Shown here: piece by piece, positions 14,419 through 22,706 of the stretch
Layout of the letters: each line of letters begins with the position of its first letter
Numbering within the stretch: position 1 is the first letter of the stretch
Source of the DNA: JBPEWY01 sp052032225
GTDB lineage: Bacteria; Bacteroidota; Bacteroidia; Flavobacteriales; Flavobacteriaceae
Length of the DNA: 38,113 nucleotides
Assembly: GCA_052032225.1 (NCBI GenBank)
Contig: JBPEWY010000035.1
Span: 1-38,113, forward strand
Direction: 5' to 3'
Program-made: the position numbers and the translations under genes
Notes under the pieces: generated by a model
Database searches by the model: none
Told to the model about the DNA's origin: nothing
Seen by the model: only the letters and a program-made list of their open reading frames with translations

Positions 14419-16107
14419 ATGCGATGTATTATATTAATTCTATTCTTTTTAACTTTTTTTTCTGCTAACTGTCAAACAAAAAAAGACACCCTAGCGCTAT
14501 TATTAAAACAAGCTCATATACCAGGCATACAACTTTCTTATTTTAACGAAAAAGACGATTATTCTGTTGCCATTGGTGTTGCTAGTAAATCTAAAATAGA
14601 TACTGTAACACATAGCACAATATTTCAGGCAGCTTCACTTAGCAAACCAATTACAGCTTATATAGCACTAAAACTTGCAGATAAAGGGGTATTGAACATT
14701 AATAAGCCTTTACAAAGTTATTTGCCTTACAATAGATTAGATAGTACAGAGTTTGGCAATTTAATAACAGCAAAACATATTTTAAGTCATACATCCGGTT
14801 TACCTAATTGGGGAAGTAAATTTTTAACTATGCATTTTAAACCGGGCTTGGGTTGGAGGTATTCCGGAGAAGGTTATGTTTATTTGGCTAAAGTTTTAGA
14901 AAATATAACTAAAACCCCTTTTGAAAAACTGGCGCAAGAACTTGTTTTTTCACCACTAAAAATGAATTCAACAAGTTTTGTATGGAAAAGTGAGTTTGAA
15001 AATTTAATAGCAGATGGGCATTCTGAGTTAGAGCAACCTTTTACTTCTTGGAAACCCAATAAACCCAATGCTGCAGCAAGTTTGCTTACAAATGCAAAAG
15101 ATTACGCCACTTTCTTAAAGGCTGTTTTAAATGGTACAGGGCTCTCTAAACAATCGCATCAGCTTATGCTTACTCCGTTTGGTTCTGCACAAACCCCTGA
15201 AACATCTTTTGCTACTGCTCCATATATAACTTGGGGGTTAGGAGTTGGGCTTGAACATCAACAAAACACTACTAACTTCTGGCATTGGGGAGACAATGGT
15301 ACTTTTAAAGCTTTTATGTATGTGATGCCTAAAACACAAGAAGGGTTAGTTTATTTTTGTAATAGCGAGAACGGCTTATCTATAACTAAAGAGGTTTTAT
15401 CTCTATTCTTTAAAAACAAAGATTTAAAAGCAGTTAACTGGATAGATTACACGCATTTTTCTGATAGCTTACATCAAGCCAAAATTAAACTTCAAAAAGC
15501 TTACTTAAATGAACCGGCAGATAAAGCTCAAACTGTTTTAAAAGAGCTACTAAAAAACACCGAAACCAAACATAATTTTAAAAACATTGTAGAACAAACA
15601 GCTCTTTTATTAATAACCAATAAAGAACCTGAAAAAGCTATTTCTTTTATAAAAAATGCCCGCAATTACTATAAAAATAACTACAAACTTAAATTGTATT
15701 TAGCAGATGCTTTTGCCGTGAAAAAACAGTACCAAAAAGCTTTAAACCATTACATTACCTTAAAAAAAGACACTACTGTAAACAATAATTTATTAGCCTC
15801 TAGAGAATATTGGGTTTTACAAGCTCTTAATGCTAAAAAAAATGAGAATAAAAAGCTTTTACCTTTAAAAAAATATGCTGGCAGCTATGGTGATGCTTTT
15901 TCGGGAGTGCTAAGCAATAATAAACTGTTTTTAAAAAACAACAATTCTTCTATCGCAATAGAATTAATTCCTTTAAGCCGTGCCGTTTTTGATACTGCTT
16001 CTCCGGAACAATACAGAATAGTTTTTAAACTTAATAAACGTACTGTTACTGCTTTGGTGCTCTCTAGTATTAACGGAGATGCTAAACAATTTTTAAAACT
16101 TAATTAA
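14419..16107 (+). CDS. Secreted serine hydrolase of the class C beta-lactamase / PBP family
   Basis: A penicillin-binding-protein-like hydrolase of 562 residues, exported by the signal peptide MRCIILILFFLTFF ending around SANCQ. I start it at this ATG rather than at codons 23 positions upstream, which would overlap deoC and put a non-signal stretch in front. Catalytic landmarks: AASLSKP (SxxK, Ser near residue 73), the Tyr of RYSGEGY near 147 and HWGDNG near 289 in the place of the KTG box. Residues ~1-350 make the hydrolase; 360-500 is helical with TPR-like pairs (EPEKAISFIKNARNYYKNNYKL, KKQYQKALNHYITLK); the end is a small beta domain. The substrate could be a peptide or ester; antibiotic resistance should not be assumed. 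It lies between deoC and deoD, about 50 bases after deoC. Confidence 0.88.
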   Translation: MRCIILILFFLTFFSANCQTKKDTLALLLKQAHIPGIQLSYFNEKDDYSVAIGVASKSKIDTVTHSTIFQAASLSKPITAYIALKLADKGVLNINKPLQSYLPYNRLDSTEFGNLITAKHILSHTSGLPNWGSKFLTMHFKPGLGWRYSGEGYVYLAKVLENITKTPFEKLAQELVFSPLKMNSTSFVWKSEFENLIADGHSELEQPFTSWKPNKPNAAASLLTNAKDYATFLKAVLNGTGLSKQSHQLMLTPFGSAQTPETSFATAPYITWGLGVGLEHQQNTTNFWHWGDNGTFKAFMYVMPKTQEGLVYFCNSENGLSITKEVLSLFFKNKDLKAVNWIDYTHFSDSLHQAKIKLQKAYLNEPADKAQTVLKELLKNTETKHNFKNIVEQTALLLITNKEPEKAISFIKNARNYYKNNYKLKLYLADAFAVKKQYQKALNHYITLKKDTTVNNNLLASREYWVLQALNAKKNENKKLLPLKKYAGSYGDAFSGVLSNNKLFLKNNNSSIAIELIPLSRAVFDTASPEQYRIVFKLNKRTVTALVLSSINGDAKQFLKLN

Positions 16108-16114
16108 AAATGCA

Positions 16115-16122
16115 TAGATTTG
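16115..16122 (+). promoter_or_regulatory. Candidate -7 element for deoD
   Basis: TAGATTTG fits TAnnTTTG and lies 26 bases before the deoD ATG, just after the stop of the hydrolase gene. No -33 TTG was seen, so an internal promoter is only suggested. Confidence 0.35.
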
Positions 16123-16147
16123 GCTTTGCTGTGCTAAAAATAAAATT

Positions 16148-16852
16148 ATGAGTTTACATATTGAAGCTAAACCCGGAGATATTGCCGAATCTATATTATT
16201 GCCAGGAGATCCACTTAGAGCTAAATGGATTGCTGAGACATTTTTAGAAGATGTGACTTGTTATAATACTATAAGGGCAATGTATGGCTACACGGGGTAT
16301 TATAATGGTAAAAAAGTTTCTGTACAAGGCACAGGAATGGGAGTTCCCTCAATTAGTATTTATGTGAACGAGCTTATAAACCAGTATGGAGTAAAAAACT
16401 TAATACGCGTAGGTACGGCCGGCTCTTACCAAGAGCATATTGGTATTAGAGATACCGTTTTAGCCATGGCTGCATCTACTAATAGTAGCATTAATTTTCA
16501 GGCTTTTAATGGAGAACAATATGCTCCAACAGCAAGTTTTGAGCTTTTTGCTAAAGCCTTGCAGGTTGCTCAACAAAAAAATATACCTATTAAAGCAGGA
16601 AATGTGCTTACAAGTGATGTTTTTTATCAAGATAATAAAGATTATTACAAAAAATGGGCAAAATACGGTGTGCTTTGTGTAGAAATGGAAACGGCTGCTT
16701 TATACACTCTTGCTGCAAAATTTAATGTAAATGCTTTATCTATTTTAACAATTTCAGACAGTTTGGTAAACCCAAATTTAAACACCAGCGCTAAAGAAAG
16801 AGAATCTAGTTTTAAAGATATGGTTGAATTAGCATTAGAAATTGTTGTATAG
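16148..16852 (+). CDS. deoD: Purine nucleoside phosphorylase, DeoD type
   Basis: Hexameric bacterial-type phosphorylase that converts purine (deoxy)nucleosides and phosphate into the free base and (deoxy)ribose 1-phosphate. The 234 residues are family length. SLHIEAKPGDIAESILLPGDPLRAKWIAE is the hallmark N-terminus (Gly and Asp of PGDP hold phosphate), RVGTAGS lies near 95, and VEMETAALYTLA near residue 178 binds the sugar. A short C-terminal helix ends in LALEIVV. With deoC two genes upstream it completes part of a deoxynucleoside catabolic route. Start ATG 16148 agrees with the family. Confidence 0.97.
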   Translation: MSLHIEAKPGDIAESILLPGDPLRAKWIAETFLEDVTCYNTIRAMYGYTGYYNGKKVSVQGTGMGVPSISIYVNELINQYGVKNLIRVGTAGSYQEHIGIRDTVLAMAASTNSSINFQAFNGEQYAPTASFELFAKALQVAQQKNIPIKAGNVLTSDVFYQDNKDYYKKWAKYGVLCVEMETAALYTLAAKFNVNALSILTISDSLVNPNLNTSAKERESSFKDMVELALEIVV

Positions 16853-16910
16853 CAATTATATTAAAACTCTTATACCAACGTTATACACTATAGCACAAAA
16901 TTAAATTGTC

Positions 16911-17414
16911 ATGAAATATTTACTTACCTTCTTGTTAGCAGCCCTTACTTTTATTCCGTTAACTGCACAAGAAGATGAAAATACTACCGTATATTTTTTA
17001 ATTAGGCATGCAGAAAAAGATCGCTCTAACCCCAACGAAAAAAATCCGAACTTAACCCAAGACGGTATGGCTAGAGCTTTAAAATGGGCCGAAGTACTCT
17101 CTACTATTAAGTTAGATGCCGTGTATTCTACCAACTACAACAGAACCAAACAAACCGCTAAGCCAACCGCTATAAAACAAGGGTTAGAAGTTGTTTTATA
17201 TAATCCGAGAACACTTAATATAGATGATTTTAAGGCATCTACTAAAGGCAAAAAAGTGCTTATTGTTGGTCATAGTAATACCACTCCTGCTATGGTTAAC
17301 AAATTAATTGGTAAAGAAAAATACGAGCAAATAGATGACCGCAACAATGCAAATCTTTACATTGTTACCATAAAAAATAATACTGTAACCGACTTAGTTT
17401 TAAAAATAGATTAG
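16911..17414 (+). CDS. Exported histidine-phosphatase (SixA / phosphoglycerate-mutase-like) protein
   Basis: A 167-residue branch-1 histidine phosphatase. The signal peptide (residues 1-19, ending LTAQ) indicates the periplasm. The catalytic motif is LIRHAEKDRS near residues 28-37, with the phospho-accepting His in RHA; the second histidine is in VGHSNT near 122. The short size and absence of a large insert point to a SixA-like rather than a glycolytic mutase. The substrate is unknown. It lies 58 bases after deoD and converges on a lipoprotein gene with a 4-base stop overlap. A link to nucleoside salvage (for example removing phosphate from nucleotides outside the inner membrane) is only suggested by position. 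Confidence 0.88.
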   Translation: MKYLLTFLLAALTFIPLTAQEDENTTVYFLIRHAEKDRSNPNEKNPNLTQDGMARALKWAEVLSTIKLDAVYSTNYNRTKQTAKPTAIKQGLEVVLYNPRTLNIDDFKASTKGKKVLIVGHSNTTPAMVNKLIGKEKYEQIDDRNNANLYIVTIKNNTVTDLVLKID

Positions 17415-18181
17415 TTAGTATTTTTTAACGATACCTGAACGTTTTCTAATAGTATTTTAGACAAAAGTTCTAACGCTCCGGCTTCAAATAAAGAATCTAA
17501 CTCATAAACCGTCACATTTTTTTCTTTAGGTTTATAATTATTATAATCTACAAACCTAATTCCGTTTACCACTCTTGGGTTAAAAGCTTCTCTAAATCTG
17601 AGTCCGCCTCCATTCACATGAAATTTATAAGCTAAATAATCGGCTGTAAAATTTTCTTTATGAATCCAATACACATAAACATCTTCAAAATCTTCTCCTC
17701 CTCCTTCTTCATTGAACGTTACTTCTATTTTATAATATGGCTCATTTTTAATGGTTGTAGTGCCCAATAAGCGTTTATTAACTGCTTTATCATTTAATCC
17801 GTATGGTAAATACGCAAAATAATGAACAGAGTTAACAGAATTTCCATACTTAGTTTGTAATGAGTCCGGTAATTGCACTGCAACATCATTTAAAGTACGA
17901 TTAAACCCTTTGTTTGTAAGCTCATCAACCGTCTTATTGCCTAAAGAATCTACTGTAATTCTCTTATATGAAAATTGCCATTTGTTTCGTTCAGACTCAT
18001 ATTGCTTACCTCTAAATGCAAATTGAATTTTATTGTGTAAATAGCGCTCTCCTCCTGCTGTTTCTATAGTTTTATCTATTATTTCTTGAGCTGTTAATAA
18101 TGTTTTTTGTTGAGCTTCTTTTTTTGGTTCTTTACAGCTTATTGCAACAAAAAAAATCGTAAACACAAATATTCGTTTCAT
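17411..18181 (-). CDS. Lipoprotein, probably DUF6503-like
   Basis: I start it at the ATG at 18181 because MKRIFVFTIFFVAISC then gives a normal lipoprotein signal with Cys16; a longer frame begins 15 codons earlier without signal features. The mature protein of about 240 residues carries AQEIIDKTIETAGGERYLHNKIQFAFRG near its start and a beta-rich body with repeated charged strands (KWQFSYKRITVDS, YYKIEVTFNEEGGGEDFEDVYVYWIH). It resembles the flavobacterial DUF6503 lipoproteins from memory, which I cannot confirm. The fold recalls outer-membrane lipoprotein carriers such as LolA or YceI-like beta sandwiches, but this is inference. The function is unknown. It is convergent with the histidine phosphatase and divergent from smpB. 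Confidence 0.8.
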   Translation of the reverse strand: MKRIFVFTIFFVAISCKEPKKEAQQKTLLTAQEIIDKTIETAGGERYLHNKIQFAFRGKQYESERNKWQFSYKRITVDSLGNKTVDELTNKGFNRTLNDVAVQLPDSLQTKYGNSVNSVHYFAYLPYGLNDKAVNKRLLGTTTIKNEPYYKIEVTFNEEGGGEDFEDVYVYWIHKENFTADYLAYKFHVNGGGLRFREAFNPRVVNGIRFVDYNNYKPKEKNVTVYELDSLFEAGALELLSKILLENVQVSLKNTN

Positions 18182-18251
18182 AAATTCTTTTTTTAAAAGT
18201 GGCATAAAATTAAAACTTCTTATCACAAAGAGTCGTAATTAAAACATAAAA

Positions 18252-18281
18252 TTGACATTTGATAATTTGTTGTTACTTTTG
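18252..18281 (+). promoter_or_regulatory. Promoter of smpB, Bacteroidetes sigma-ABfr type
   Basis: A -33 TTG (18252-18254), a 19-base spacer and TACTTTTG (18274-18281), matching TTG-N17-23-TAnnTTTG. The element ends 17 bases before the smpB ATG, leaving a leader of roughly ten bases. It is one of the two best-formed promoters in the window. Confidence 0.6.
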
Positions 18282-18298
18282 CTGGGCTAATTAAAACA

Positions 18299-18760
18299 AT
18301 GAGTCAGAAAAACATAAATATAAAAAACAAAAGAGCTCGTTTTGAGTACGAGATTTTAGATACTTATATTGCCGGGATTGTGCTTACAGGCACCGAAATA
18401 AAATCTATTAGGCAAAGTAAAGCTTCTATTGCAGAGAGCTTTTGTGAGTTTAATGAGCGTGGAGAGCTTTTTGTAATAAATATGTATATAGACGAATATT
18501 CGCACGGCTCGCATTACAACCATAAACCCAGAGCAGAACGAAAGTTGCTTTTAAATAAAAGAGAGTTAAAAAAGCTACATAAAGAAGTTAAAAATACCGG
18601 AATCACCATTGTTCCGCTTAGATTATTTATAAATGACAGGGGCTTTGCAAAGCTAGAAATTGCACTTGCAAAAGGTAAAAAACTATACGATAAACGTGAA
18701 ACTATTAAAAAACGTGATGTTAAGCGAGATTTAGACAGGATTAAAAAATCGTATAATTAG
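18299..18760 (+). CDS. smpB: SsrA-binding protein SmpB
   Basis: Binds tmRNA and places it on stalled ribosomes for trans-translation. The 153 residues match. NIKNKRARFEYEILDTYIAGIVLTGTEIKSIR is the usual N-terminal signature, followed by SIAESFCEFNERGELFVINMYI, the YSHGSHYNHKPRAERKLLLNKREL tmRNA-contact region and the basic C-terminal tail ending in KKRDVKRDLDRIKKSYN that enters the mRNA channel. The tmRNA gene itself is not in the window. It is monocistronic, with a good promoter and a stop codon overlapping that of pcm. Confidence 0.97.
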   Translation: MSQKNINIKNKRARFEYEILDTYIAGIVLTGTEIKSIRQSKASIAESFCEFNERGELFVINMYIDEYSHGSHYNHKPRAERKLLLNKRELKKLHKEVKNTGITIVPLRLFINDRGFAKLEIALAKGKKLYDKRETIKKRDVKRDLDRIKKSYN

Positions 18761-19398
18761 TTTTTATCTTCTAACATTGGTACAAACCTAAACTCTCCGT
18801 ATTCTTTTTTCTCAAACTTTTTTTCTCCGGTTCTAACATAGCGTGTCATTATTTGTTGATGTTTACCAACCGGAATAACTAATTTTCCACCAATTTTTAA
18901 TTGCGCCAATAGTGCTTTAGGAACAAAAGGAGCTCCTGCAGTAACAATAATACCATCAAAAGGAGCCTCTTCGGGCAATCCTTTATAGCCATCGCCAAAA
19001 ACTAATTTTTTTGGTCTGTAGCCTAATTTCTGTAAAAACAGTTTGGTTTTTTTAAACAACTCATTTTGTCGTTCTATAGAATAAACTTTAGCACCTAACT
19101 CTAACAAAACTGCAGCTTGATAACCGCTCCCGGTGCCAATTTCTAAAATTTTATCGCCTTTTTTAATTTCTAATAATTGAGTTTGAAAAGCTACTGTAAA
19201 GGGTTGCGATATAGTTTGATCGGCCGCAATAGGAAACGCTTTGTCCTGATATGCGTGGTCTTCAAAACTGCTGTCCATAAACAAATGCCTCGGAATTTTT
19301 TTAATAGCTGCTAATACGCGCTCATCGGTAATACCTTTAGCAGCAACCGTTTGCACAAGTTTATTGCGCATTCCCTGATGTTTTAAAGTATCTTTCAA
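18757..19398 (-). CDS. pcm: Protein-L-isoaspartate O-methyltransferase
   Basis: SAM-dependent repair methyltransferase acting on isoaspartyl residues in aged proteins. At 213 residues it has family length. DERVLAAIKKIPRHLFM and AFPIAADQTISQPFTVA form the substrate-binding region; ILEIGTGSGYQAAVL (about residues 80-94) is methyltransferase motif I, VYSIERQ is motif Post-I and GDGYKGLPEEAPFDGIIVTAGA covers motif II. The N-terminal start MKDTLKHQGMRNKLVQ agrees with relatives. The gene faces smpB tail to tail with a 4-base overlap and no hairpin between them. Confidence 0.96.
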   Translation of the reverse strand: MKDTLKHQGMRNKLVQTVAAKGITDERVLAAIKKIPRHLFMDSSFEDHAYQDKAFPIAADQTISQPFTVAFQTQLLEIKKGDKILEIGTGSGYQAAVLLELGAKVYSIERQNELFKKTKLFLQKLGYRPKKLVFGDGYKGLPEEAPFDGIIVTAGAPFVPKALLAQLKIGGKLVIPVGKHQQIMTRYVRTGEKKFEKKEYGEFRFVPMLEDKN

Positions 19399-19523
19399 GC
19401 TACTTATATTTTAAATGTTATTGGTTTAAAGGTAGTTAATGTATAACGTTTACAAAACCCTTTTTAAGTAATATGCTACAAAGTTAAAACGGATTTTTGT
19501 CATGAAAAATCAACCAAGAATAG

Positions 19524-19531
19524 TATTTTTG
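19524..19531 (+). promoter_or_regulatory. Candidate -7 element for the Gfo/Idh gene
   Basis: TATTTTTG fits TAnnTTTG, 16 bases before the ATG of the oxidoreductase. A TTG lies 24 bases upstream of it, slightly beyond the normal spacer. The remainder of 19399-19547 is AT-rich and shows no gene. Confidence 0.4.
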
Positions 19532-19547
19532 TTCAAAACTAAATTTT

Positions 19548-20516
19548 ATGCTTAAAATAGGCGTGCTGGGTGCAGGGCACCTGGGTAAAATACACCTCCG
19601 ATTACTAAATCAATCTAACAAATACAATTTAGTTGGATTTTATGATCCTAATAAAGAAAACTCACAAAAAGTAGCGCAAGAATTTGGCTATACCGCTTTT
19701 AATAGTGTAGATGAGTTAATAGATGCTGTAGATGTTGTAGATATTGTTACTCCTACCCTTTCGCATTTTGATTGCGCAAAAAAAGCCATACAAAAAGGAA
19801 AACACATTTTTGTTGAAAAGCCAATAGCCAATACCGTTGCAGAAGCTCAAGAAATAAGAAATTTAGCAAAAGAATACGGAGTACGCGGTCAAGTGGGCCA
19901 TGTAGAGCGTTTTAATCCGGCATTTAAAGCGGTAAAAGACAAAATTAACAACCCAATGTTTATTGAGGCACATAGGCTGGCTGAGTTTAATCCGAGAGGT
20001 ACAGACGTTCCGGTGGTCTTAGATTTAATGATTCATGATATTGATATTATTTTAAGCGTTGTACAATCTGAAGTAAAAAATATAACTGCAAGTGGAGTAT
20101 CGGTAATAAGCAACTCGCCAGATATTGCAAATGCCAGAATAGAGTTTGAAAACGGGTGTGTAGCTAATTTAACTGCCAGCAGAATTTCGTTGAAAAACAT
20201 GCGAAAATCAAGGTTTTTTCAGCGAGATGCTTATATCTCTGTAGATTTTCTAGAGAAAAAAGTTGAAGTTGTTAAAATGAAAGACGCCCCAAAACAACCA
20301 GACGATTTTGCTTTAATCTTACAAAATGCCGAAGGTGTTAAAAAGCAAATATATTTTGAAAACCCTAAAATAGAACCAAACAATGCTATTTTAGAAGAGT
20401 TAGAAACATTTGCAGAAGCCATACAAACTAATACAACACCAGTGGTTCCTTTAGCCGATGGCACACGTGCCTTAGAAGTAGCCACACAAATAATAAATTG
20501 TTTTAATAAAAATTAA
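19548..20516 (+). CDS. Gfo/Idh/MocA-family oxidoreductase
   Basis: A cytoplasmic NAD(P)-dependent dehydrogenase of 322 residues. The N-terminal Rossmann fold shows GVLGAGHLGKIHL (residues 4-16), and GKHIFVEKPIANT near 84-96 carries the conserved Glu-Lys-Pro of the family. The C-terminal alpha/beta domain contains GQVGHVERFNPAF near 118-130 and DLMIHDIDIILSV near 160, close to the catalytic Lys/His region. The substrate of the family varies (sugars, sugar acids, amines, biliverdin) and cannot be fixed here. Five bases separate it from the next gene, a hydroxyacyl-CoA dehydrogenase, so both are likely on one transcript. Confidence 0.92.
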   Translation: MLKIGVLGAGHLGKIHLRLLNQSNKYNLVGFYDPNKENSQKVAQEFGYTAFNSVDELIDAVDVVDIVTPTLSHFDCAKKAIQKGKHIFVEKPIANTVAEAQEIRNLAKEYGVRGQVGHVERFNPAFKAVKDKINNPMFIEAHRLAEFNPRGTDVPVVLDLMIHDIDIILSVVQSEVKNITASGVSVISNSPDIANARIEFENGCVANLTASRISLKNMRKSRFFQRDAYISVDFLEKKVEVVKMKDAPKQPDDFALILQNAEGVKKQIYFENPKIEPNNAILEELETFAEAIQTNTTPVVPLADGTRALEVATQIINCFNKN

Positions 20517-20521
20517 TATTT

Positions 20522-21412
20522 ATGAAAAATATAGCTGTAATTGGAGCAGGAACAATGGGCAATGGAATAGCACACACATTTGCTCAATTTGGTTACAAAG
20601 TTCAATTAATAGATATCTCTGAAAAAGCATTACAAAAAGGAATGGCAACTATAAGTAAAAACTTAGACAGAATGGTTGCCAGAGAAAAAATTTCTGAAGA
20701 AGACAAAGCCGCTACTCTAAATAACATTACAACCTATACCTCATTAAAAGAAGGTGTTGAATACGCTAGTTTAGTAGTAGAGGCTGCTACAGAAAATGTA
20801 GATTTGAAGCTTAATATATTTAGAGAATTAGATGAGCTTTGCCCGGAAGATACTATTCTGGCAAGTAACACCTCTTCTATCTCTATAACCAAAATAGCAT
20901 CGGTAACTAAAAGGCCCGAAATGGTTATAGGCATGCATTTTATGAATCCGGTTCCTATAATGAAATTAGTTGAAGTAATTAGAGGCTATAATACCTCTGA
21001 TGAAGTTACAGAAACCATTATGGAGCTATCAAAAAAATTAAATAAAATTCCGGTAGAGGTAAATGATTACCCAGGGTTTGTTTCTAACCGAATTTTAATG
21101 CCAATGATTAATGAGGCTATAGAAACACTTTATAATGGGGTTGCCGGAGTTCAAGAGATTGATACAGTTATGAAATTAGGTATGGCACACCCAATGGGTC
21201 CGCTTCAATTAGCCGATTTCATTGGATTAGACGTATGCCTATCTATTTTAAACGTATTATATGATGGCTTTAAAAACCCAAAATACGCTCCTTGTCCGCT
21301 TTTAGTTAATATGGTTACTGCCGGCAAATTAGGGGTAAAATCTGGAGAAGGGTTTTATGATTATTCCGAAAGTAATAAAGCAGAAAAAGTATCTTCTCAG
21401 TTTTTAAAATAA
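20522..21412 (+). CDS. 3-hydroxybutyryl-CoA dehydrogenase
   Basis: NAD-dependent 3-hydroxyacyl-CoA dehydrogenase of 296 residues (Hbd/PaaH type, no enoyl hydratase domain). VIGAGTMGNGIAHTFAQFGY at residues 5-24 is the NAD-binding fold; ASNTSSISIT near 119 and GMHFMNPVPIMKLVEVI near 139 hold the catalytic His; NDYPGFVSNRILMPMINEA near 188 and LGMAHPMGPLQLADFIGLD form the C-terminal dimer domain. It acts in fatty acid or butyrate metabolism. It follows the Gfo/Idh gene by 5 bases and is closed by a perfect hairpin. Confidence 0.95.
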   Translation: MKNIAVIGAGTMGNGIAHTFAQFGYKVQLIDISEKALQKGMATISKNLDRMVAREKISEEDKAATLNNITTYTSLKEGVEYASLVVEAATENVDLKLNIFRELDELCPEDTILASNTSSISITKIASVTKRPEMVIGMHFMNPVPIMKLVEVIRGYNTSDEVTETIMELSKKLNKIPVEVNDYPGFVSNRILMPMINEAIETLYNGVAGVQEIDTVMKLGMAHPMGPLQLADFIGLDVCLSILNVLYDGFKNPKYAPCPLLVNMVTAGKLGVKSGEGFYDYSESNKAEKVSSQFLK

Positions 21413-21415
21413 AAT

Positions 21416-21443
21416 TATCGGGCACAATAAATTGTGCCCGATA
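21416..21443 (+). terminator. Perfect 12-bp hairpin between the hydroxyacyl-CoA dehydrogenase and DUF1015 genes
   Basis: TATCGGGCACAA pairs perfectly with TTGTGCCCGATA across a TAAA loop. It starts 4 bases after one stop codon and ends 9 bases before the next ATG. There is no T run (TATATATAA follows), so it may act as an RNA 3'-end stabiliser, a processing site or a block on translation rather than a simple terminator. Confidence 0.6.
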
Positions 21444-21452
21444 TATATAACA

Positions 21453-22688
21453 ATGGCTAAAATTATTCCATTTAAAGCAGTTAGGCCTACCAAAGATAAA
21501 GTAACTCTTGTTGCCTCAAGAAGTTACGAAGATTACAGTAAAAAAGAGCGTAAAGCACAACTTAGCTTTAACCCCTACTCTTTTTTACATATTATAAATC
21601 CCGGATATAAATTTCAAAAACAAGTTACCGGTTCTGAGCGTTTTGAGCTCGTTAAAAACCGATACTTAGAGTTTAAAGAAGATGCTGTTTTTTTAAAAGA
21701 CACAACACCTTCACTTTACATATATAAGTTAAAAAAAAGAGGGCGAGTGTATTGCGGTATTTTTGCAGGAGCAAGTACTGAAGATTATAAAAATAATGTT
21801 ATAAAAAAGCACGAAGATACTATAGAGTATAGAGAGCTGCTATTTAAAGAGTATTTAAAAACCGTAGGATTTAATGCAGAGCCGGTTTTACTTACCTACA
21901 AAGACAATCCTACTATAAACGATATTGTTAAAAAAACCACACTTACACAACCACTCTACGAGTTTACCACAGAAGATAAGGTTACACATTATGTTTGGCG
22001 CATTACAGATTCTGATAAAATTAAGGCTATTTGTAACGCATTCGCATTAATAAACGAACTTTATATAGCAGATGGGCATCATCGTTCTGCATCTTCTTAC
22101 TTGCTTGCAAAAGAATTAGCAAAAGAAAATAAAAACCACACCGGTAAAGAGCCCTACAATTTTTTTATGAGCTACTTAATACCGGAGTCTAATTTAAAAA
22201 TTCATGAGTTTAACAGATTAATAACCGATTTGAATGGTTTAAGTAAAGAAACTTTTTTAATAAAATTAGATAAGTGGTTTAGAATAGAAAACAGAGGTCA
22301 AGAATTATATAAGCCCACCAAAAAACACCACTTTAGTATGTATTTAGATGGCGAGTTTTACTCGCTATACCTCAGAAAAACAGTATATAAATTTACAGAT
22401 GCACTAAGTAAGCTAGACACTCAAATTTTATATAAAACTATTTTAGATCCTATTTTAGGAATTAAAAATCTTCGTAACAACAAACGCATAGATTACTGCT
22501 ACGGGGAGCATAATATTATTAAAATGAAAGATTTAATAGACCAAGGTAAATTTGCAGTAGGTTTTGGTTTAGTTCCGGTAACCATATCAGAAATGAAAGC
22601 CATTGCAGATGCCGGTTTAGTTATGCCTCCAAAAAGCACGTATATAGAGCCAAAACTTAGAAGCGGTTTAACCATTTACGAATTCTAA
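21453..22688 (+). CDS. DUF1015 family protein
   Basis: A 411-residue member of the DUF1015 family, whose biochemical role is not established. Typical marks are MAKIIPFKAVRPTKDKV at the start, ASRSYEDYSKKER, SFLHIINPGY near residues 50-60, and LYIADGHHRSASSYLLAKEL near 205-225, the best conserved family stretch; GYEHN-like CYGEHNIIKMKDLI lies near 350. I choose the ATG at 21453: an in-frame TTG 21 bases earlier lies inside the hairpin. The gene lies 18 bases before the YggS gene and probably shares its transcript. In some bacteria the family sits with serine/phosphoglycerate metabolism genes, which is not the case here. Confidence 0.9.
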   Translation: MAKIIPFKAVRPTKDKVTLVASRSYEDYSKKERKAQLSFNPYSFLHIINPGYKFQKQVTGSERFELVKNRYLEFKEDAVFLKDTTPSLYIYKLKKRGRVYCGIFAGASTEDYKNNVIKKHEDTIEYRELLFKEYLKTVGFNAEPVLLTYKDNPTINDIVKKTTLTQPLYEFTTEDKVTHYVWRITDSDKIKAICNAFALINELYIADGHHRSASSYLLAKELAKENKNHTGKEPYNFFMSYLIPESNLKIHEFNRLITDLNGLSKETFLIKLDKWFRIENRGQELYKPTKKHHFSMYLDGEFYSLYLRKTVYKFTDALSKLDTQILYKTILDPILGIKNLRNNKRIDYCYGEHNIIKMKDLIDQGKFAVGFGLVPVTISEMKAIADAGLVMPPKSTYIEPKLRSGLTIYEF

Positions 22689-22706
22689 AAATTACATTGA
22701 TTAGTT

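Noticed and set aside
14419..16107. Beta-lactamase resistance gene
   Set aside because: Fold family matches class C enzymes, but the domain tail and surroundings fit the wider serine hydrolase group; no evidence for antibiotic hydrolysis.
19502..19555. 17-codon frame overlapping the start of the Gfo/Idh gene (possible leader peptide)
   Set aside because: The best -7 element (19524-19531) lies inside it, so transcription would start downstream of its ATG.
21432..21452. TTG start seven codons upstream of the DUF1015 ATG
   Set aside because: It lies inside the right arm of a perfect hairpin, and MAKIIPFKAVRP is the family's usual start.
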